DNA from: Neoceratodus forsteri
Lineage: Eukaryota; Chordata; Ceratodontiformes; Ceratodontidae
DNA: 64,000 nucleotides
Assembly: GCA_016271365.2 (NCBI GenBank)
Contig: CM057455.1
Span: 1,559,458,501 to 1,559,522,500 of the forward strand
Direction: 5' to 3'
Shown here one piece after another: positions 1 through 11,605 of this stretch (position 1 is its first letter; each line of letters starts with the position of its first letter). A model generated the notes under the pieces. The model did not search any database. It was not told the DNA's origin and was given only the letters and a program-made list of their open reading frames with translations. Made by a program: the position numbers and the translations under genes.

Positions 1-680
1 CGTGTCCAAAATATGCAAGTACTGAGTGTGCGAAACATAGAAATGTGATGGATGCTCAGAAATAATAAGCGATGTCTCAACCGATGTAACCGGCTGGTTA
101 CTTCCCAACTTTGTTCAGTTTACCAACTGCAGGGCAATCCCTGCGCACCCCTTAAGGATCAAAAATTGTTGTTGTTTCTTGGTTTGCTTTCAAGTTCAAC
201 ACTATTCTGTTCTGTAAATCAAGCCGACCAACATCCAGCTGCACTGTCCACCAAGCCTGCAACAATCTAAGGACTCTAGTAACTGGGTACCCAGGGTAAC
301 GTGTATGTGATTGCGGGGTTCCATACAGAGTCTGAGGAACTGGTACTAGGTGGGTGAAAAATGAAATTTGTTCCATCTGATTATTAGGCAGCTAGAGAGC
401 TAGGGCTCTATATATCATATATTGGCACAAAGTGATTGTTTTCAGATTATAACTGCTATCTACCCAACTGGAGGGTTTCACCAGCACCAAATCCAATCAA
501 TCTAATCGATTGTAAATATGTAAATCTTAATCATCACTGCATAATCTCCACTCCTTTTGTTTCCCTTCCTAATCCCTATGCCCCCTAAATAAATATTGCT
601 GTTTTTGCGAATGTGTTGTCATGAGCATATTATTACAGAGAGTGTTTAGTTGCAGCAATGTCTGAAATGTGTGGAAATGT
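1..680. other. Unassigned sequence
   Basis: I see no coding frame, terminal repeat or recognisable transposon here. An AATAAA sits near 587 but without other signs of a transcript end. Probably old degraded non-coding sequence. Confidence 0.4.
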
Positions 681-922
681 CTACTGGGTCATGTGTTGGG
701 GTGGCAAATGGTAATAGTGGGTGGTATGACATCCCAGGGGGTTGTACCAGGTAACAGCTAGCCCACTTAAAAGGTAAACTCTGGGTAGAGGCACTGCACA
801 AATGTACTGTTTAGGAAAGAACCTGTTTTAAAGTAAGTTTGGGAACCCAGGCCCCTCAACCTTGTTTAGGCCAGGCAAGGCAGGGGTAGCAGCCCTTGGA
901 GTAGCGCCACCTAGGGGTTACA
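680..922 (+). mobile_element. 3' end of a Ty3/Gypsy LTR (remnant)
   Basis: The last ~240 bp resemble, in order, the 3' ends of two other LTRs in this window: the solo LTR ending at 9950 and, reverse-complemented, the LTRs of the 9.7-kb element at 27705-37448. Shared blocks include a GGTGGCACC-like segment, the AGGCCCCTCAACC block, GGCAGGGGTAG and the terminal GGGGTTACA. The upstream part is lost or too diverged to follow. A CR1 tail begins within a few bases of the LTR end. Confidence 0.65.
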
Positions 923-925
923 TAC

Positions 926-1368
926 ACAACAAACCGTATGGAGACAGGCTGAGGGAGCTAAATTTGTATTTAATGGAGGAAAGGAGAGAGAGGGAGGACA
1001 TGATTAAAACATATAAATACCTCATGGGAAGAAACAGAGTGCAACTAGACACAATCTTCAAAGAAAAGAGTACTCTAGGACTAGAGGCCACAACATGAAG
1101 TTGCAGGAGAGAAACTCGGGAACTTGAGGATATACTTTTTCAAAGAGAAGGTGGTGGACAACTGGAATGGGCTGCCAGCTGAGGTGGTGGGGGTGGAAAC
1201 GGTTACAGGCTTCAAGAGGGCATGGGACAGACACACAGGGAGCTTGAGAACACAATAAGAGAGGACAGATGGCTAACTAGAGCTACACAGGTGCACGAAA
1301 TGCACTAAAATGGGTGGGCTGGTGGGCCCTTATCTGCCATGAACTTCTATGTTTCTAAGTTTCTCGAA
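926..1368 (+). mobile_element. CR1-clade LINE, 3' fragment
   Basis: The fragment encodes the extreme C-terminal part of CR1 ORF2 (RLRELNLYLMEERREREDM, then a TYKYLMGRNRVQ block) and continues into the 3' tail, including the GTGGTGGACAACTGGAATGG and CTTATCTGCC blocks that recur in every CR1 copy here. It ends in the short TCTATGTTTCTAAG repeats typical of this family's 3' end. No RT domain is present, so it is a dead 5'-truncated copy. Confidence 0.85.
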
Positions 1369-2435
1369 AAGAGTAGGAGGAAATTCACCAGTGTCCTGCC
1401 CAAATTTCCCCCATTCACTACAAAAATACCACCAACAGCTAAATCTGGTTCAAATTCAGTTGATTTCCATCCTTGCCTGCCCCCTCCAAGAACAAGGATG
1501 AAAATAGGCAGAACTGCCTAGTCCTCCTTCGCTGGTAAACAAAAACGAAACAAATAAAATTAAAGTTTTCGATTGTTAAAAGGTATGCAATATGGAGGGA
1601 GGGTATTTGGCAGCTGGGTGGAGTAGGTGACAGCTGAATCCAGAAAATTGTGCATATACTCCACTCTGCTATACAGGTACTGCAGCAAGGCACATTCCTG
1701 GTAAAAAAGAAAGGCTGTGACCCAGTTAGTACCCCATGTGGTGCAGAACTTCCCCATAGCGACAATATATCAGTGCTCTTGCTGCCAGCTGTCGAACCCT
1801 GCCTGTACCCTGGTAAACAATACAGGCTGGAGTCGTCACTGGCAAAACATGATGAAAAGTTGGGGATCGCCATACTACAAGGTGTGCTCCTTTTAATTAC
1901 TTGAAATGTCAAATAATATGCTGAAGGAGACTCACAATGGGGACAAATTGTGCATCTTACAATCCAGGAGAACAAGGGCACTCTAAAATAGAAAACATTT
2001 TTACCATAATATGCACTATTCTGCTGTGTCAATTTACACCATTCGTATTGAGCATACTGGAGAGGCAGTTTGCAGGGAAAGCAGTACATGGGATTCGAAA
2101 CAGAATCCTAGGACAGAAGAAATAGCCAAATTGTTTGTTTTTTGTGCATCCCTCCAAACTGTGCATATACTCTCAAGCCTCATTCTCAGAGCAAGGTATC
2201 ATGGGTACAGAAATCATCATACAAGTCAGGCTGCCAAGGCTTTGGCCAGAACAGACCCTCTTACAAAGCAAATGCCATCCCTTGGAAACCCTATTATCAT
2301 AAATCACTCAGGTTAGCTAGAGGGATTTATAGTAAGTTTTTTTTTTTTTTACATTTCAGAACCTGTTTTATTGAAGGAATGTTATCTGGGGCACTGGGAC
2401 TATCCCCTTGCAAAAGTGTAATGAAGATCTCAAGT
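1369..2435. other. Unassigned sequence with a long chance frame
   Basis: A minus-strand frame of 216 codons runs through 1439-2089, but its translation is rich in Cys, Ser and Trp without any domain I recognise. The start is not preceded by anything gene-like and no splice structure is evident. A poly(T) run lies at about 2338-2350. I see no supported feature. Confidence 0.35.
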
Positions 2436-2439
2436 AACT

Positions 2440-4146
2440 ATGTAGATTACAAAAAAATCTTGTGGACAAAAAAATTGCGTCTGCTGTATTTTTAGGCCTG
2501 AGTAAGGCATTTGATACGGTCGACCACAAACTGCTCCTCTCCTCCCTGAAATCCATAGGACTCGACTTAACCTCCATTAGATGGTTTAATAACTATCTCA
2601 CAGGAAGGACCCAGCAGGTGAAGGCTGAAGGAGACCTATCACCACTCAAATCTCTCCAAAGAGGAGTTCCCCAAAGATCCATTCTCGGGCCAATCTTATT
2701 TGCCATCTATATCAATAGCATCAACAATAACCTCACAAAAGCCACTGTACACCTGTTTGCAGATGATACAGTATTGTATGTCAGTCACCCCTCTCCCGTA
2801 ACAGCATGCATAGAGCTACAAGCAGAATTCAACCTATTACAACACCAACTACTGGAAAAAAACTCCTGCTAAATGCAAAAAAAAAACAAAGGCAATGTTT
2901 TTCTCCCCCCAAACAGAAGCCGGACACTCCTTCCCAAACAATCTCCCCCACATATCCACTGTCCTTGGTGAAAATCTTGAATATGTTACAAAATTCAAAT
3001 ATCTGGGGGTCTGGGTAGACAGTAGACTTGACTACTTAGATCATCTGGAAGATCTGCTAAAAAAACTCCGTCAGAGGCTTGGGCTCCATTACAGAATAAA
3101 GCACTTTCTCACAAGTGAGTCTAAAAAGAAGCTGGTCCAGGCCACACTTCTATCAGTATTAGATTATGCAGATTTCCTATATGGTCATTGCCCCAACTCA
3201 TATCTGAGCAAACTGGACACACTTTACCATAGAGCCTTGAGGTTTATTACAGATCTTCCTCTCAGTACTCACCACTGCTCGCTTTATGCTGCAGTTGGAT
3301 GGACCTTGCTCCAATTTAGAAGAGACAGGAATGTCACACTATGGACTTATAGAGCGATATCAAAGATGCTACCAAATTACGTCTCAGACTGCTTCACACA
3401 AATCACATCAAGTAAATATGCCCTAAGAAGTCTAAACTTCATCATGCTTAAAGTGGCCAAATTCAATTCTCGATATGGTAGATCTGCTATCAGCTATATC
3501 TTATCTGCCTTATGGAATACGATGCAGAAGACCCTACAAGTGAACAGATACATCTCATTTACATCCTTTAAATATCTGTATTTGAGGCTTATCAAAGAAA
3601 AATGTAATTGTTTCCACAAACAGTAGAGTATTCCTAATCTTATCCATCTCCCTCCCCAGATAGCCAACTCACGGAAGGTATCCACCTTTACTAAGAGTCA
3701 CCACCCCTCACACTCCATGCACCCCTCCTTTCCATCCGCCTCCCCTTAATTCCTTGTCATATATCACAGCCCTATACCCCTGTTATACAAACCCCCCAGT
3801 GCCACCCTCCTGCCCTCTTCATAAGGCCCACAGTTTATCCGTTCCACAGTATAGGCCCCAACCATCTTCCTCCTCCCCCACCAGCCAGTCACACCACTTC
3901 CGCTCCCCTTCCCCCGGTATTACCACTACACCTGAATTTAATGTATAGTCTGATTAGAATGTATCCTTAGACTGTGTGTATACTGAATATTCTATGTAGT
4001 ATCCTAGAGTGTGTGTATATTGATTATTTTTTATGTATCTATGTAAATTGAACCTTGACCTTACCAGGTCCATCTTGCAAATGAGCTGTGCTCAACGATG
4101 TTCACCTGGATAAATAAAGATTTGATTGATTGATTGATTGATTACT
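2440..4146 (+). pseudogene. Rex1/L2-like LINE, 5'-truncated RT and 3' UTR
   Basis: Two overlapping frames (2462-2872 and 2895-3626) cover most of a non-LTR reverse transcriptase. Motif A reads VFLGLSKAFDTVDH, in which the catalytic Asp expected after FL is Gly. Then come the GVPQRSILGP motif B and the intact FADDTVLY motif C. A frameshift near 2875 separates this from the thumb and C-terminal part (FKYLGVWVDSRLDY, VLDYADFLYG, HHCSLYAAVGW). The pyrimidine-rich 3' UTR ends with an AATAAAG-like block and a (TGAT)n tail at about 4121-4142, typical of Rex1/L2-type LINEs. The 5' half including the endonuclease is missing. The assignment to Rex1 rather than L2 is from memory of family signatures. 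Confidence 0.85.
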
Positions 4147-4204
4147 ATCACAAATTACTGTAACTGAATCAACATTGTTTTATTGATCTCCTCTGAAGGA
4201 CCAG

Positions 4205-4290
4205 ACCTTACCTTTAGAAACAGAGAAACATAGAAGTTGATGGCAGAAGGAGACTGCTAGGTCCATCCAGTCTGCTCATTTGTTTAAGAC
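4205..4290 (-). mobile_element. CR1 LINE 3' end, part 1 (split copy)
   Basis: Reverse-complemented CR1 3' tail (AGAAACATAGAAGTTGATGG and the GTCCATCCAGTCTGCTCAT block). It is the 3' end of the copy that resumes at 4563. The two parts are separated by an opposite-strand CR1 tail, so this copy was inserted first. Confidence 0.8.
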
Positions 4291-4562
4291 CTATTTTGAT
4301 GCTCAGGGGCAATGTGAGGAAGTATTTTTTCACAGAGAGGGTGGTGGACACATGGAACGGCCTTCCTGAAGAGGTCATGGGGTCAAAAATAGTTGGGGAA
4401 TTCAAGAATGCATGGGACAGACATAAAGCAATTCTTGTGGGGGGCAGGAAGAAATAGGCTATTAGTTAACTAGGATCTGCAGCGTATCCAGTAGGTAGGG
4501 AAATGGGCAGACTAGGTGGGCCAAATAGTCCTTATCTGCCGTCAAAGTCTATGTTTTTATGT
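4291..4562 (+). mobile_element. CR1 LINE 3' tail nested in another CR1
   Basis: A plus-strand CR1 3' fragment. It begins in the GGGGCAATGTGAGGAAGTA region, passes the GGTGGTGGACACATGGAACGG block and ends in CTTATCTGCCGTCAAAGTC plus TATGTTTTTATGTTTC. It interrupts a minus-strand CR1 copy, giving a minus/plus/minus arrangement. Both are 5'-truncated. Confidence 0.8.
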
Positions 4563-5556
4563 TTCTCTAGTTGCCCTTTGTAGTCAGGGCTCTCTTGTGT
4601 CTATCCCATGCATTCCTGAAACACCCCAGTGTTGGCCCCCACAATCTCTTGGGGGAGGGCCGTGGAGGGTTGTTCCAGGCATCCACCACTCTTTCTGTGA
4701 AGAAAAACTTCCTGGTGTTGGTAGAGAACCTCTCTCCTTGCAGCCTGAGGTCATGTCCCCTGGTCCTGGAGATTCCCTGAAGTGAAAAAGTTCCTGTGCC
4801 TGTGCCTTGTTAATGCCTTTTATGTACTTCAATGTTTAAATCATGTCCCCTCTCTCTCTGCTGTGCTCCAGGGAGTACATATTCAGTTCCCCAAGTCTTT
4901 CCTCGTAGGCCACGTACCGCAAACCCTGAATCAGTGTTGTCACCTTTCTCTGTACTGTTTCCACCCAGTCAATGTCCTTTTTGAGGTGAGACCTCCAGAA
5001 TTGGACTCCGTATTTCAGGTGAGGCCTGACCAGCGATGTATACAGTGGTAGTACCACCTCTCTCCTCTAGCCCGTGATTCCCCTCTCAATGCAGCCCAGC
5101 ATTCTGTTGGCCTTCAATGTTGTCTTCTCACACTGCTTACTAACCTTCAAGTCATCTGAGATTATTATTCCTAGATCTTGTTCCTGGTTTGAGGCCGCCA
5201 GTCTTTCACATCCTAGGTTAATACTCCTTTCTTGGATTTTTTTTCCCTATGTGCATGACCTTGCACTTTTTGGTGTTAAATCTCAGCAGCCACACTCCAG
5301 ACCATTCTTATAGTTTGAGGTCAGCTTTCATCTTGCTCACTCCTTCTGAAGTGTCCACCCTGTTACACATCTTGGTGTCATCTGCGAAGAGACACACCTT
5401 CCCTTCCAGTCAGTCAGTGATGTCTGCTATAAAAACACTGAAGTGCAGAAGCCCCAGCATTGAGCCCTGGGGCAGCCCGCTGGTCACCCTGCCTTCTATC
5501 GATTGTGTTCCATTAACTTGTACCCTCTGGGTTCTGCCTTGTAACTAGTTTTGTAC
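4563..5556 (-). pseudogene. CR1 LINE ORF2 fragment, part 2 (split copy)
   Basis: Read on the minus strand this encodes the second half of CR1 ORF2. In order: a SGLPQGS-like motif B near 5480, a CLFADDTK-type motif C near 5390, the KCKVMH block near 5260, and the PLYTSLVRPHLKYGVQFW and ETVQRKVTTLIQGLRYVAYEERLGELNMYSLE segments at about 5057-4836. The reading frame is broken at several places. Motif A and everything upstream are missing. The 3' end continues at 4290 to 4205 beyond the nested insertion. Confidence 0.85.
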
Positions 5557-5786
5557 CCATCTGACTTTACCACTGCTTTGAATTTATTTGATCTACTGAA
5601 TTGTAGATGTTGTAGAAAGCAGGCACCTGCATATCTACAACTAAGACTGGCATTGGTAAATGATGGAAGTAATACTTCATTTGATAAAATTAGTAACAGT
5701 CCAATTTTCAATAACTGTACAATGTAACCTGAATTTCAGCATGTACACTATGTACTTCTCAGCCATCATCAGTCTCGGATTCCAAT

Positions 5787-7103
5787 TTAAAGGGACAGTG
5801 TCAACCTTTTGAACAAGAGTCAGAATTGGCTAACAACTGGTGCCTCTTGCCATCTAAATGTGCACTGACGGCATATGTGGGCAGTTGGTGACAAAACAAT
5901 AATAGGATCAAAGTGTTTTTATGAAAACTTTATATCTAGCATCACTACCATAACTCCCGCAGTTGACTCCTCCTACACGTCCCCAAAGAAAAATGGCACC
6001 GTAGTGCCAGATAACTCATTCACAAATGAATCTGGATTTTTTTCAAGGCATACACTTTCAATGCAAAAAATCAATCTAGCATGTACTCTGAACTGGCCAG
6101 TGTTGGTAATGTGTACACGAGTGCTATTTCATATTTAAACTTTGCTTTCTGTGCACGACCATGACCTCAAGTATAATGCGATTTCAGCATTCCAGTATAA
6201 TGCACACGCCTAGAGTCACATCTTTACTTTTTCACAGCCATGCTTAAAGGGACACTGTCAACCTTTTGGCACATATTATTTCTAGTTAAAACCCCACATT
6301 TTATGATTGCTTGCCTTCTCTAAAATTCATTGATGTTGCTGGTTGTTTCTTCTGCCTTCTTGCTCAAAAGAACCAAAATACATGCTAGTGTATTGTTATA
6401 ACCAACCCCGTTTCATTTCAAATCCTGTATTTATTCATATTGCATACTTTCTGAATATTAGAAACTCCCCAAAGCATGCAGCCACTCATGATGCAACAGT
6501 CTCCTGTATTCCAACTGCACAACGAGAGGCTAGACTGTTGGGGGGTGTTCCTAATTCCATGAAAGATGAAGTGGAAGTTTATCAAGGAATGTAAACAAAC
6601 ATGTTTTTTTATGGCACCACCAATATTGTTGGTAGTCTATTTTTCACTTATTTAAAGAAAAATAAAACCTGAATAAAACAACCAGTTACATCAGCAGTCT
6701 CCACAGAATGTGAACAATCATAGCCTGTGTTTTTTCAAACTAGGGGCTCTCTGAGGCCTAAGGGGGTTGACAGTATCCCTTTAAATATTAGATAGCACTT
6801 GTTATACAAAATTACTAACACTGTCCACCTCAGAGTACGTCATAGATTGACTGTTTTAGATTAAAAGTGTATGCCTTGAAAAAAAATCACTACTCGTTCA
6901 TGAACGAGTATTCCTCTGGGGGACGTGCAGGAGGAACTAACCGTGGGAATTACAATAGAGATGCTCATAAAAACACTTTGATCGTATCACTGTTTTATCA
7001 CCGACTGCCCACATATGCTTTCAGTGCACATTTAGATGGCAACAGGCATCAGATTTTAACCCTTTGAAAAAAGAGTCAGAAACAGCTGACAGTGTCCCTT
7101 TAA
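5787..7103. mobile_element. Long-arm TTAA MITE (outer element)
   Basis: The element starts TTAAAGGGACAGTGTCAACC (5787) and ends with the inverted counterpart GACAGTGTCCCTTTAA (7103), with TTAA at both ends as target duplication. The arms pair over hundreds of bases: the blocks CATCTAAATGTGCACTGA, CATATGTGGGCAGT and GATCAAAGTGTTTTTATGA occur near the left end and reverse-complemented near the right end. There is no transposase. The TTAAAGGRR end and TTAA target match what is known for T2-family MITEs of Xenopus, usually linked to piggyBac-type transposases. A second TTAA MITE (6244-6784) sits inside. Confidence 0.85.
6244..6784. mobile_element. TTAA MITE (inner element, copy 1)
   Basis: About 541 bp bounded by TTAA, with inverted ends AGGGACACTGTCAACC (left) and GGTTGACAGTATCCCT (right). 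It is inserted in the outer MITE. A second copy of the same family lies at 50528-51074, sharing the left TTTCTAGTTAAAACCCCACA region, the TTCATTGATGTTGCTGG block and the right GGCCTAAGGGGGTTGACAGT end. No coding capacity. The matching ends and the second copy make the boundaries secure. Confidence 0.9.
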
Positions 7104-7128
7104 GTGTTTAATTTACTGTGTCGTTTGC

Positions 7129-7520
7129 AAGAAATGAGGCAGACTAAGGGCTGCCTGATGCCCCAGTGGGTAGTGCTACATGCTTCTATGTGGGTGAACC
7201 ATGTTCGGAAACAAGCTCAGGGAGTCGGTTGGGCAGCCCAGGGGCTGGCGAAGGATGGTGTCCGATTCTGTTGCACTGGTGAATCCTGCCATGGGCCAGG
7301 GAGCTTGCTCCGCTGCAGGAGACATCAGGCAGTAGTGGGCTGTGCCTGATGTCAGGGGAGGTTGGTAGGCGGGGAGAAAGCTGGAAAAAACAAGCTGCTA
7401 GCAGGATGATGGGCTGCGAGTCATCACACGCCCCATACTAATGGCAGGGTCCTAGACACCATATCTGGATAGTGCTCCTGGGGAGGGACAAGGACAGCCC
7501 TCCCCCTCCTGACCCCACTT

Positions 7521-7553
<33 letters not shown>

Positions 7554-7687
7554 AGGGGGGCATAGGGGAATTCTGAGCCACAGAAGTTCCTGGGATGGTG
7601 GGTGATGGAGCTGGGTGACCGGAGTGCTGAAGGGCAGCATGGGAGTATAAAAAGCTTTGTGGGGAAAAAAAAAAGAAATGAGGCAGA
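7129..7687 (+). mobile_element. Poly(A)-ended retroposon (SINE-like) with 15-bp target duplication
   Basis: The 15-mer AAGAAATGAGGCAGA occurs at 7129-7143 and exactly again at 7673-7687. Between them lie 529 bp that end in an A-run merging into the right repeat. Exact flanking repeats plus a terminal A-tract are the signature of LINE-mediated retroposition. The 5' part (CCCAGTGGGTAGTGCTACATG ... GAACCATGTTCGG) has a weak resemblance to pol III A and B boxes, so a tRNA-derived SINE is possible. The body includes a (TG)n run. I do not recognise the family. Confidence 0.75.
7522..7552. repeat. (TG)n microsatellite
   Basis: About 15 uninterrupted TG units, inside the retroposon at 7144-7672. Confidence 0.95.
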
Positions 7688-8121
7688 TTGAACATTGGAA
7701 AAACCAAAATATGTCTTCCTGAACATTTTATTGATACATGAGCAATGTCAGAAGCAACACTGAGCAGCTCAGTGCCGAGCGTGCTGCAAAATCTGGAGCC
7801 ACGCAATAATGCTTCTTCAATGTTAGGCCCCAGCTGAACCAGCAAGGGAAGAGTTTCAACATGCAGCACACAAATGAGTGAAGTCAACACATCTGCTCAG
7901 AAGTTCGTTGAGTCACTGCAATTATGACAAGATATCCCAGTCGGAAATACGTTTCAACTATCTACTTAGAATCTAGTTAGACCTTAGTTATAGTAGGTTA
8001 TTCTATGTCCATTCTTTTTCAAAAGTGTTCTTTTCCCTTTCTGTAGTGTACTGTATTCCCACAGACTTTAGTGTGTATAATCCTGTACCATACATACAAG
8101 TCGTGGAGTATTAAATATTAT

Positions 8122-9950
8122 TGTAACCCCCCTGCAAATGGGGGTTCCCAAAAGTCTTCCAGGAGCTTGCCTAACTGCTCCCAGTCTGGGTGGTGTTCAG
8201 CGTCACAGCCATTTTAAATGGCCTTGCAGTGAGAGCTTCTAAAGCCTCCGCATACCGTCTAACAGCTGCTGCTTGCAGACAAAATTAGTTTGTATTGGGG
8301 GACTGTGTGTATTTAAGCCCGAGTCCCGCCTCAGCTGCTGCTGCCTAAGTGCTCCGTTTCTGCCATCGCTAAGTGCGCAGAGGGAGCACACTTGAAAGCT
8401 GTAACTAATTATGGGGAGACATGCAGAGTAATGGAGAAAATGTTGTTTGTTCTAACCTGCCTTTCTTGCAGCATGGACTGTTTCTGTTTAGCTCCACCAT
8501 TTTGGTACCGGACTGCTGAATGGGACCAATCAGTACTTGGGACTCTCAAATGGAGCCTGCTGACATGGGGCTATGTGGAGTGAGACTCTGGGTAATGTAG
8601 TTTCTGGCCTGTTGGAGCCTTTTTGCACCTATAGAGGGAGCCCTGCTGTGACTGACAACTGAACTGACCAACCAAACACTCTGGATCTGAGTGAAAGCCA
8701 CTGAGCTGTCTGCTGGCAAGCCAGATTCGAGTTGGTAGCTGAAGAAGCAAGACCTGTGTGTGTTCGAGTGGCCATTTTTGCTGCATAGTTCATGCAGGAG
8801 AATCGTGGAAGGCCTACTTGTCTGATTTCTGCCCTGAGAGGGAAGAGAGGACATTTTCGAGTGGAATCTGAAGTTTGTGCAAAGGAAGCAAGCTGCTGCT
8901 GTGGGACCAGGCTTAACCTGTAGAAGACCGAAGATTTTGCTGAATGCGATCGGCCTGTCAGGACTCTGTGGCCTGGTACAGTAATACAGTTTTACATATG
9001 AATGTGCTATGTGCTGGATGGGGATCGTGATCTGAATTCCCCCATTGCTGTAGACTGTGTGTTAGTGCTGGAAGTTGTTTCCCAGCTAAGAAGCAGACTG
9101 AATCCGTGCTGCCTGACACAGATAGACCCTGCCATGCGGGTCTAGTCCTCTACCCTGCTGCACAGAAAGATCCATCATCGAGGGGGCCAAGCTTCTTCTG
9201 GCAAACCAGCCAGTCAGCCATCAGACCTCCTGTGTTTAGCCTGGGTATTGTGAGTAATTATAAGGGTAGCTCCCTGCAACTTTTGCTTAATCAAAGTGTG
9301 TCATCTGATTGTTTGTGCTTTTCTTTCCAAGAACTGAGCCATCCGGCTCCGGATTACAAAGTGTGTGTATGTTCTTTTTCCATCACAAAGCCCTAACCAG
9401 CTGCAATGGACCTGGCTAGCCCCTTTCCCCATCCTGGGTACCCAGAGAATGTGACTGAATGGGACTCTAATTGCATGCACAGTACTGTGATTATTAATGT
9501 GTTTAAGTCAGTTAACCTGATTTTCTCTCTTCCTTGTTACAGCTCCCTAAACAAATCAGATCTGTTTGTTTCTGCAAATTTACATGGACTGTGGTGTCAG
9601 TTTATGCTGAAGGTATTGCATTGTTGCTATTGTACTTCATCACCTTATTTTACAGGGGGTCCCCAGAGTCAAGCTGTAGGAACCAGTCCTGGGGATAAGT
9701 GGCAAGTACAAGTTTATGTGGTTTGCATATCTGGGGTATTGGAAAAGTCACTGTTGTGTACTGTGTGGGCTACTAGTGGGAGAAAAGGGGGGTCACAGTG
9801 TCCCAGAGGGCTGTGATCTGGTTAGACCAGCCACAACCAACCCTGACCTTTGGGTGGAGGCACCCGTTTTAGAACTCAGGCCCCTTAACCTGTTAGTAGC
9901 CAAGCAGGCAGGGGTAGTAGCCCAAGGGATAGCACCACCTAAAGGTTACA
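8122..9950 (+). mobile_element. Solo Ty3/Gypsy LTR (diverged)
   Basis: It begins TGTAACCCCCCTGCAAATGG and ends GGTTACA. Over its length it follows the reverse complement of the 1.6-kb LTRs of the element at 27705-37448: shared blocks include GGGGTTCCCA, GACTTCCAGGAGCTTGC-like, TGCTTGCAGACA, AATTAGTTTGTAT and the 3' AGGCCCCTTAACCTGTTAG segment. At ~1.83 kb it is longer than those LTRs and clearly diverged. No internal region or second LTR adjoins it, so it is best read as a solo LTR from recombination. I cannot find a clean flanking duplication. Frames inside it (for example 9106-9816) are not genes. Confidence 0.8.
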
Positions 9951-10845
9951 TTGTTTTATACACTTCATGCTTTCTGTGACTGTATTTTTAAGTACAGTGA
10001 TAACCTGGTTTGTAACTGCCAAGTCAGTGATTCATTTCCCAAGAGGCAGGCTACTAGACTGTCCAAAGCACACCTGCACCTCGCACAAGGAAGGTAAAAG
10101 AGTGTTCCCAGCTGTGACTACTGGGGTGGGTCATTTGCCCTTGGAAAAGGCCACTGCACTGCATAAGCAGTGGCTGTTGATGGGATTCTGACCTAAAGAT
10201 ATCCAGCACTGGGTGCTGGAAGCATCTTGAGGTGACCATTCAGGTGTCTGAAGGGTCGTGAAAACTGGTAGCGCAGTGCAGGCTCAGTTCTGAGAGGACC
10301 CGTCTGTGACAAGCTGCAATGGCCAAGTTAAACATTTCTTTCTCTTCCTTTTCTGTTTGTCTCTATAGTTCTCATGCCAAAATGTCAGCACAGCTGTGAA
10401 GTACTGAATGGCCAGCCTCCTCAGTAATTGTGGTTTGTCTTTACAACTTTCCTAGCATTCCAATTTCCTTGACTACGGCTGAGCAAAGGACAAGAGTACT
10501 CTCCTGCTATCTGACCAATTTAAATGACGCTACTAAAACCGGCAGATATTCATCAAGAAATGCTATGTTCAGCTGCACACACTTGTGAAAAGAACAATGC
10601 ACATCTGTGTTGAAAATCAGTTATCCCAGACACTGAAAAAAATGTAATCATTTGTGGCACAGGGAAGGAACTTCAAGACCAGTGATGTCACAGTGCTGAT
10701 GATGCAGCGGGAGTAACAGAACTAAATATATCCACTGCCAGGCAGAGCGCAGTTCCATATATCCAGAGTAATGCTATCACATAACTTTGTAATCAGCAAA
10801 AGGAAAAACACTTCAGAAGTAAAAAGTTATAACAGACTACTTCTT
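9951..10845. other. Unassigned sequence
   Basis: No supported gene or terminal structure. Small frames around 9967-10239 show no domain. Confidence 0.35.
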
Positions 10846-11605
10846 AAAGTCTATAACATTTTCCTGTTGGCTATTTTTGGTTCTGCTAGCTCTTTAATAA
10901 TCTTCTTGAAAGGGTCACCCTGCTGGACCAGCGGCAGTGCCTCACACTGTAGTGCAGATGACCCAGGTTCAGTAGCAGACTTGGAGCATTGCAGGGCATC
11001 CCTGGCTGAGACAGCTACAATGTGGCAGTGCTTGTAGGCCACTGTGGGCTGGCGACAGGTTCTGCCAACACAGTGACCCTTGTGGTTGAACCAGGAAGCT
11101 TGCTTCTGCCACAGAGGGTACACTGTGCATGCCAGAGGCCAGCATTGGCTGTGGCCACACCTAATTTGAAGGAATGGACTACGAGGGGGTGCTATTTTTG
11201 ATAGTATGGCAGGGGTGTTAACGTGGAGATGAGTGTTGCAATCAATGGATTTCCAATAAAGATCTGTGTCCATTCCCTTGATCTCATTCTTGATATTCAA
11301 ATCCAAAAAGTAGGCATCAGTATTTCTCCAGGTTGCAGAACATTTCAAATCTGAGTTACAGTTTTCCAAAAAGGATACGAAAACTAACGCAGCTCCTGCA
11401 CTGTGCTCCACCATATCATCAAAATGTCATCGATATAATGCCACCATAAATCCAGCCTGTCATGCAATGCATTCATGGTAGCATCACATACCATGTTTTC
11501 CCCACATCCCCAGACAGATCTTATCATAGCTGGGGCAAAAATAGCCCCCTTTAGCTGTGCCTTTCATTTGCAAATAATAATCGCCAAAGAAGGTAAAAGT
11601 ATTAC

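Noticed and set aside
1439..2089. Minus-strand frame of 216 codons
   Set aside because: No domain, odd Cys/Ser/Trp-rich composition, no transcript features. Most likely a chance open stretch.
7424..7890. Minus-strand frames with a His-Thr repeat
   Set aside because: Created by the TG microsatellite; not a protein.
8392..9816. Host exons in the GC-richer 8.4-9.8 kb stretch
   Set aside because: The whole stretch follows the LTR sequence of the Gypsy-1 family.
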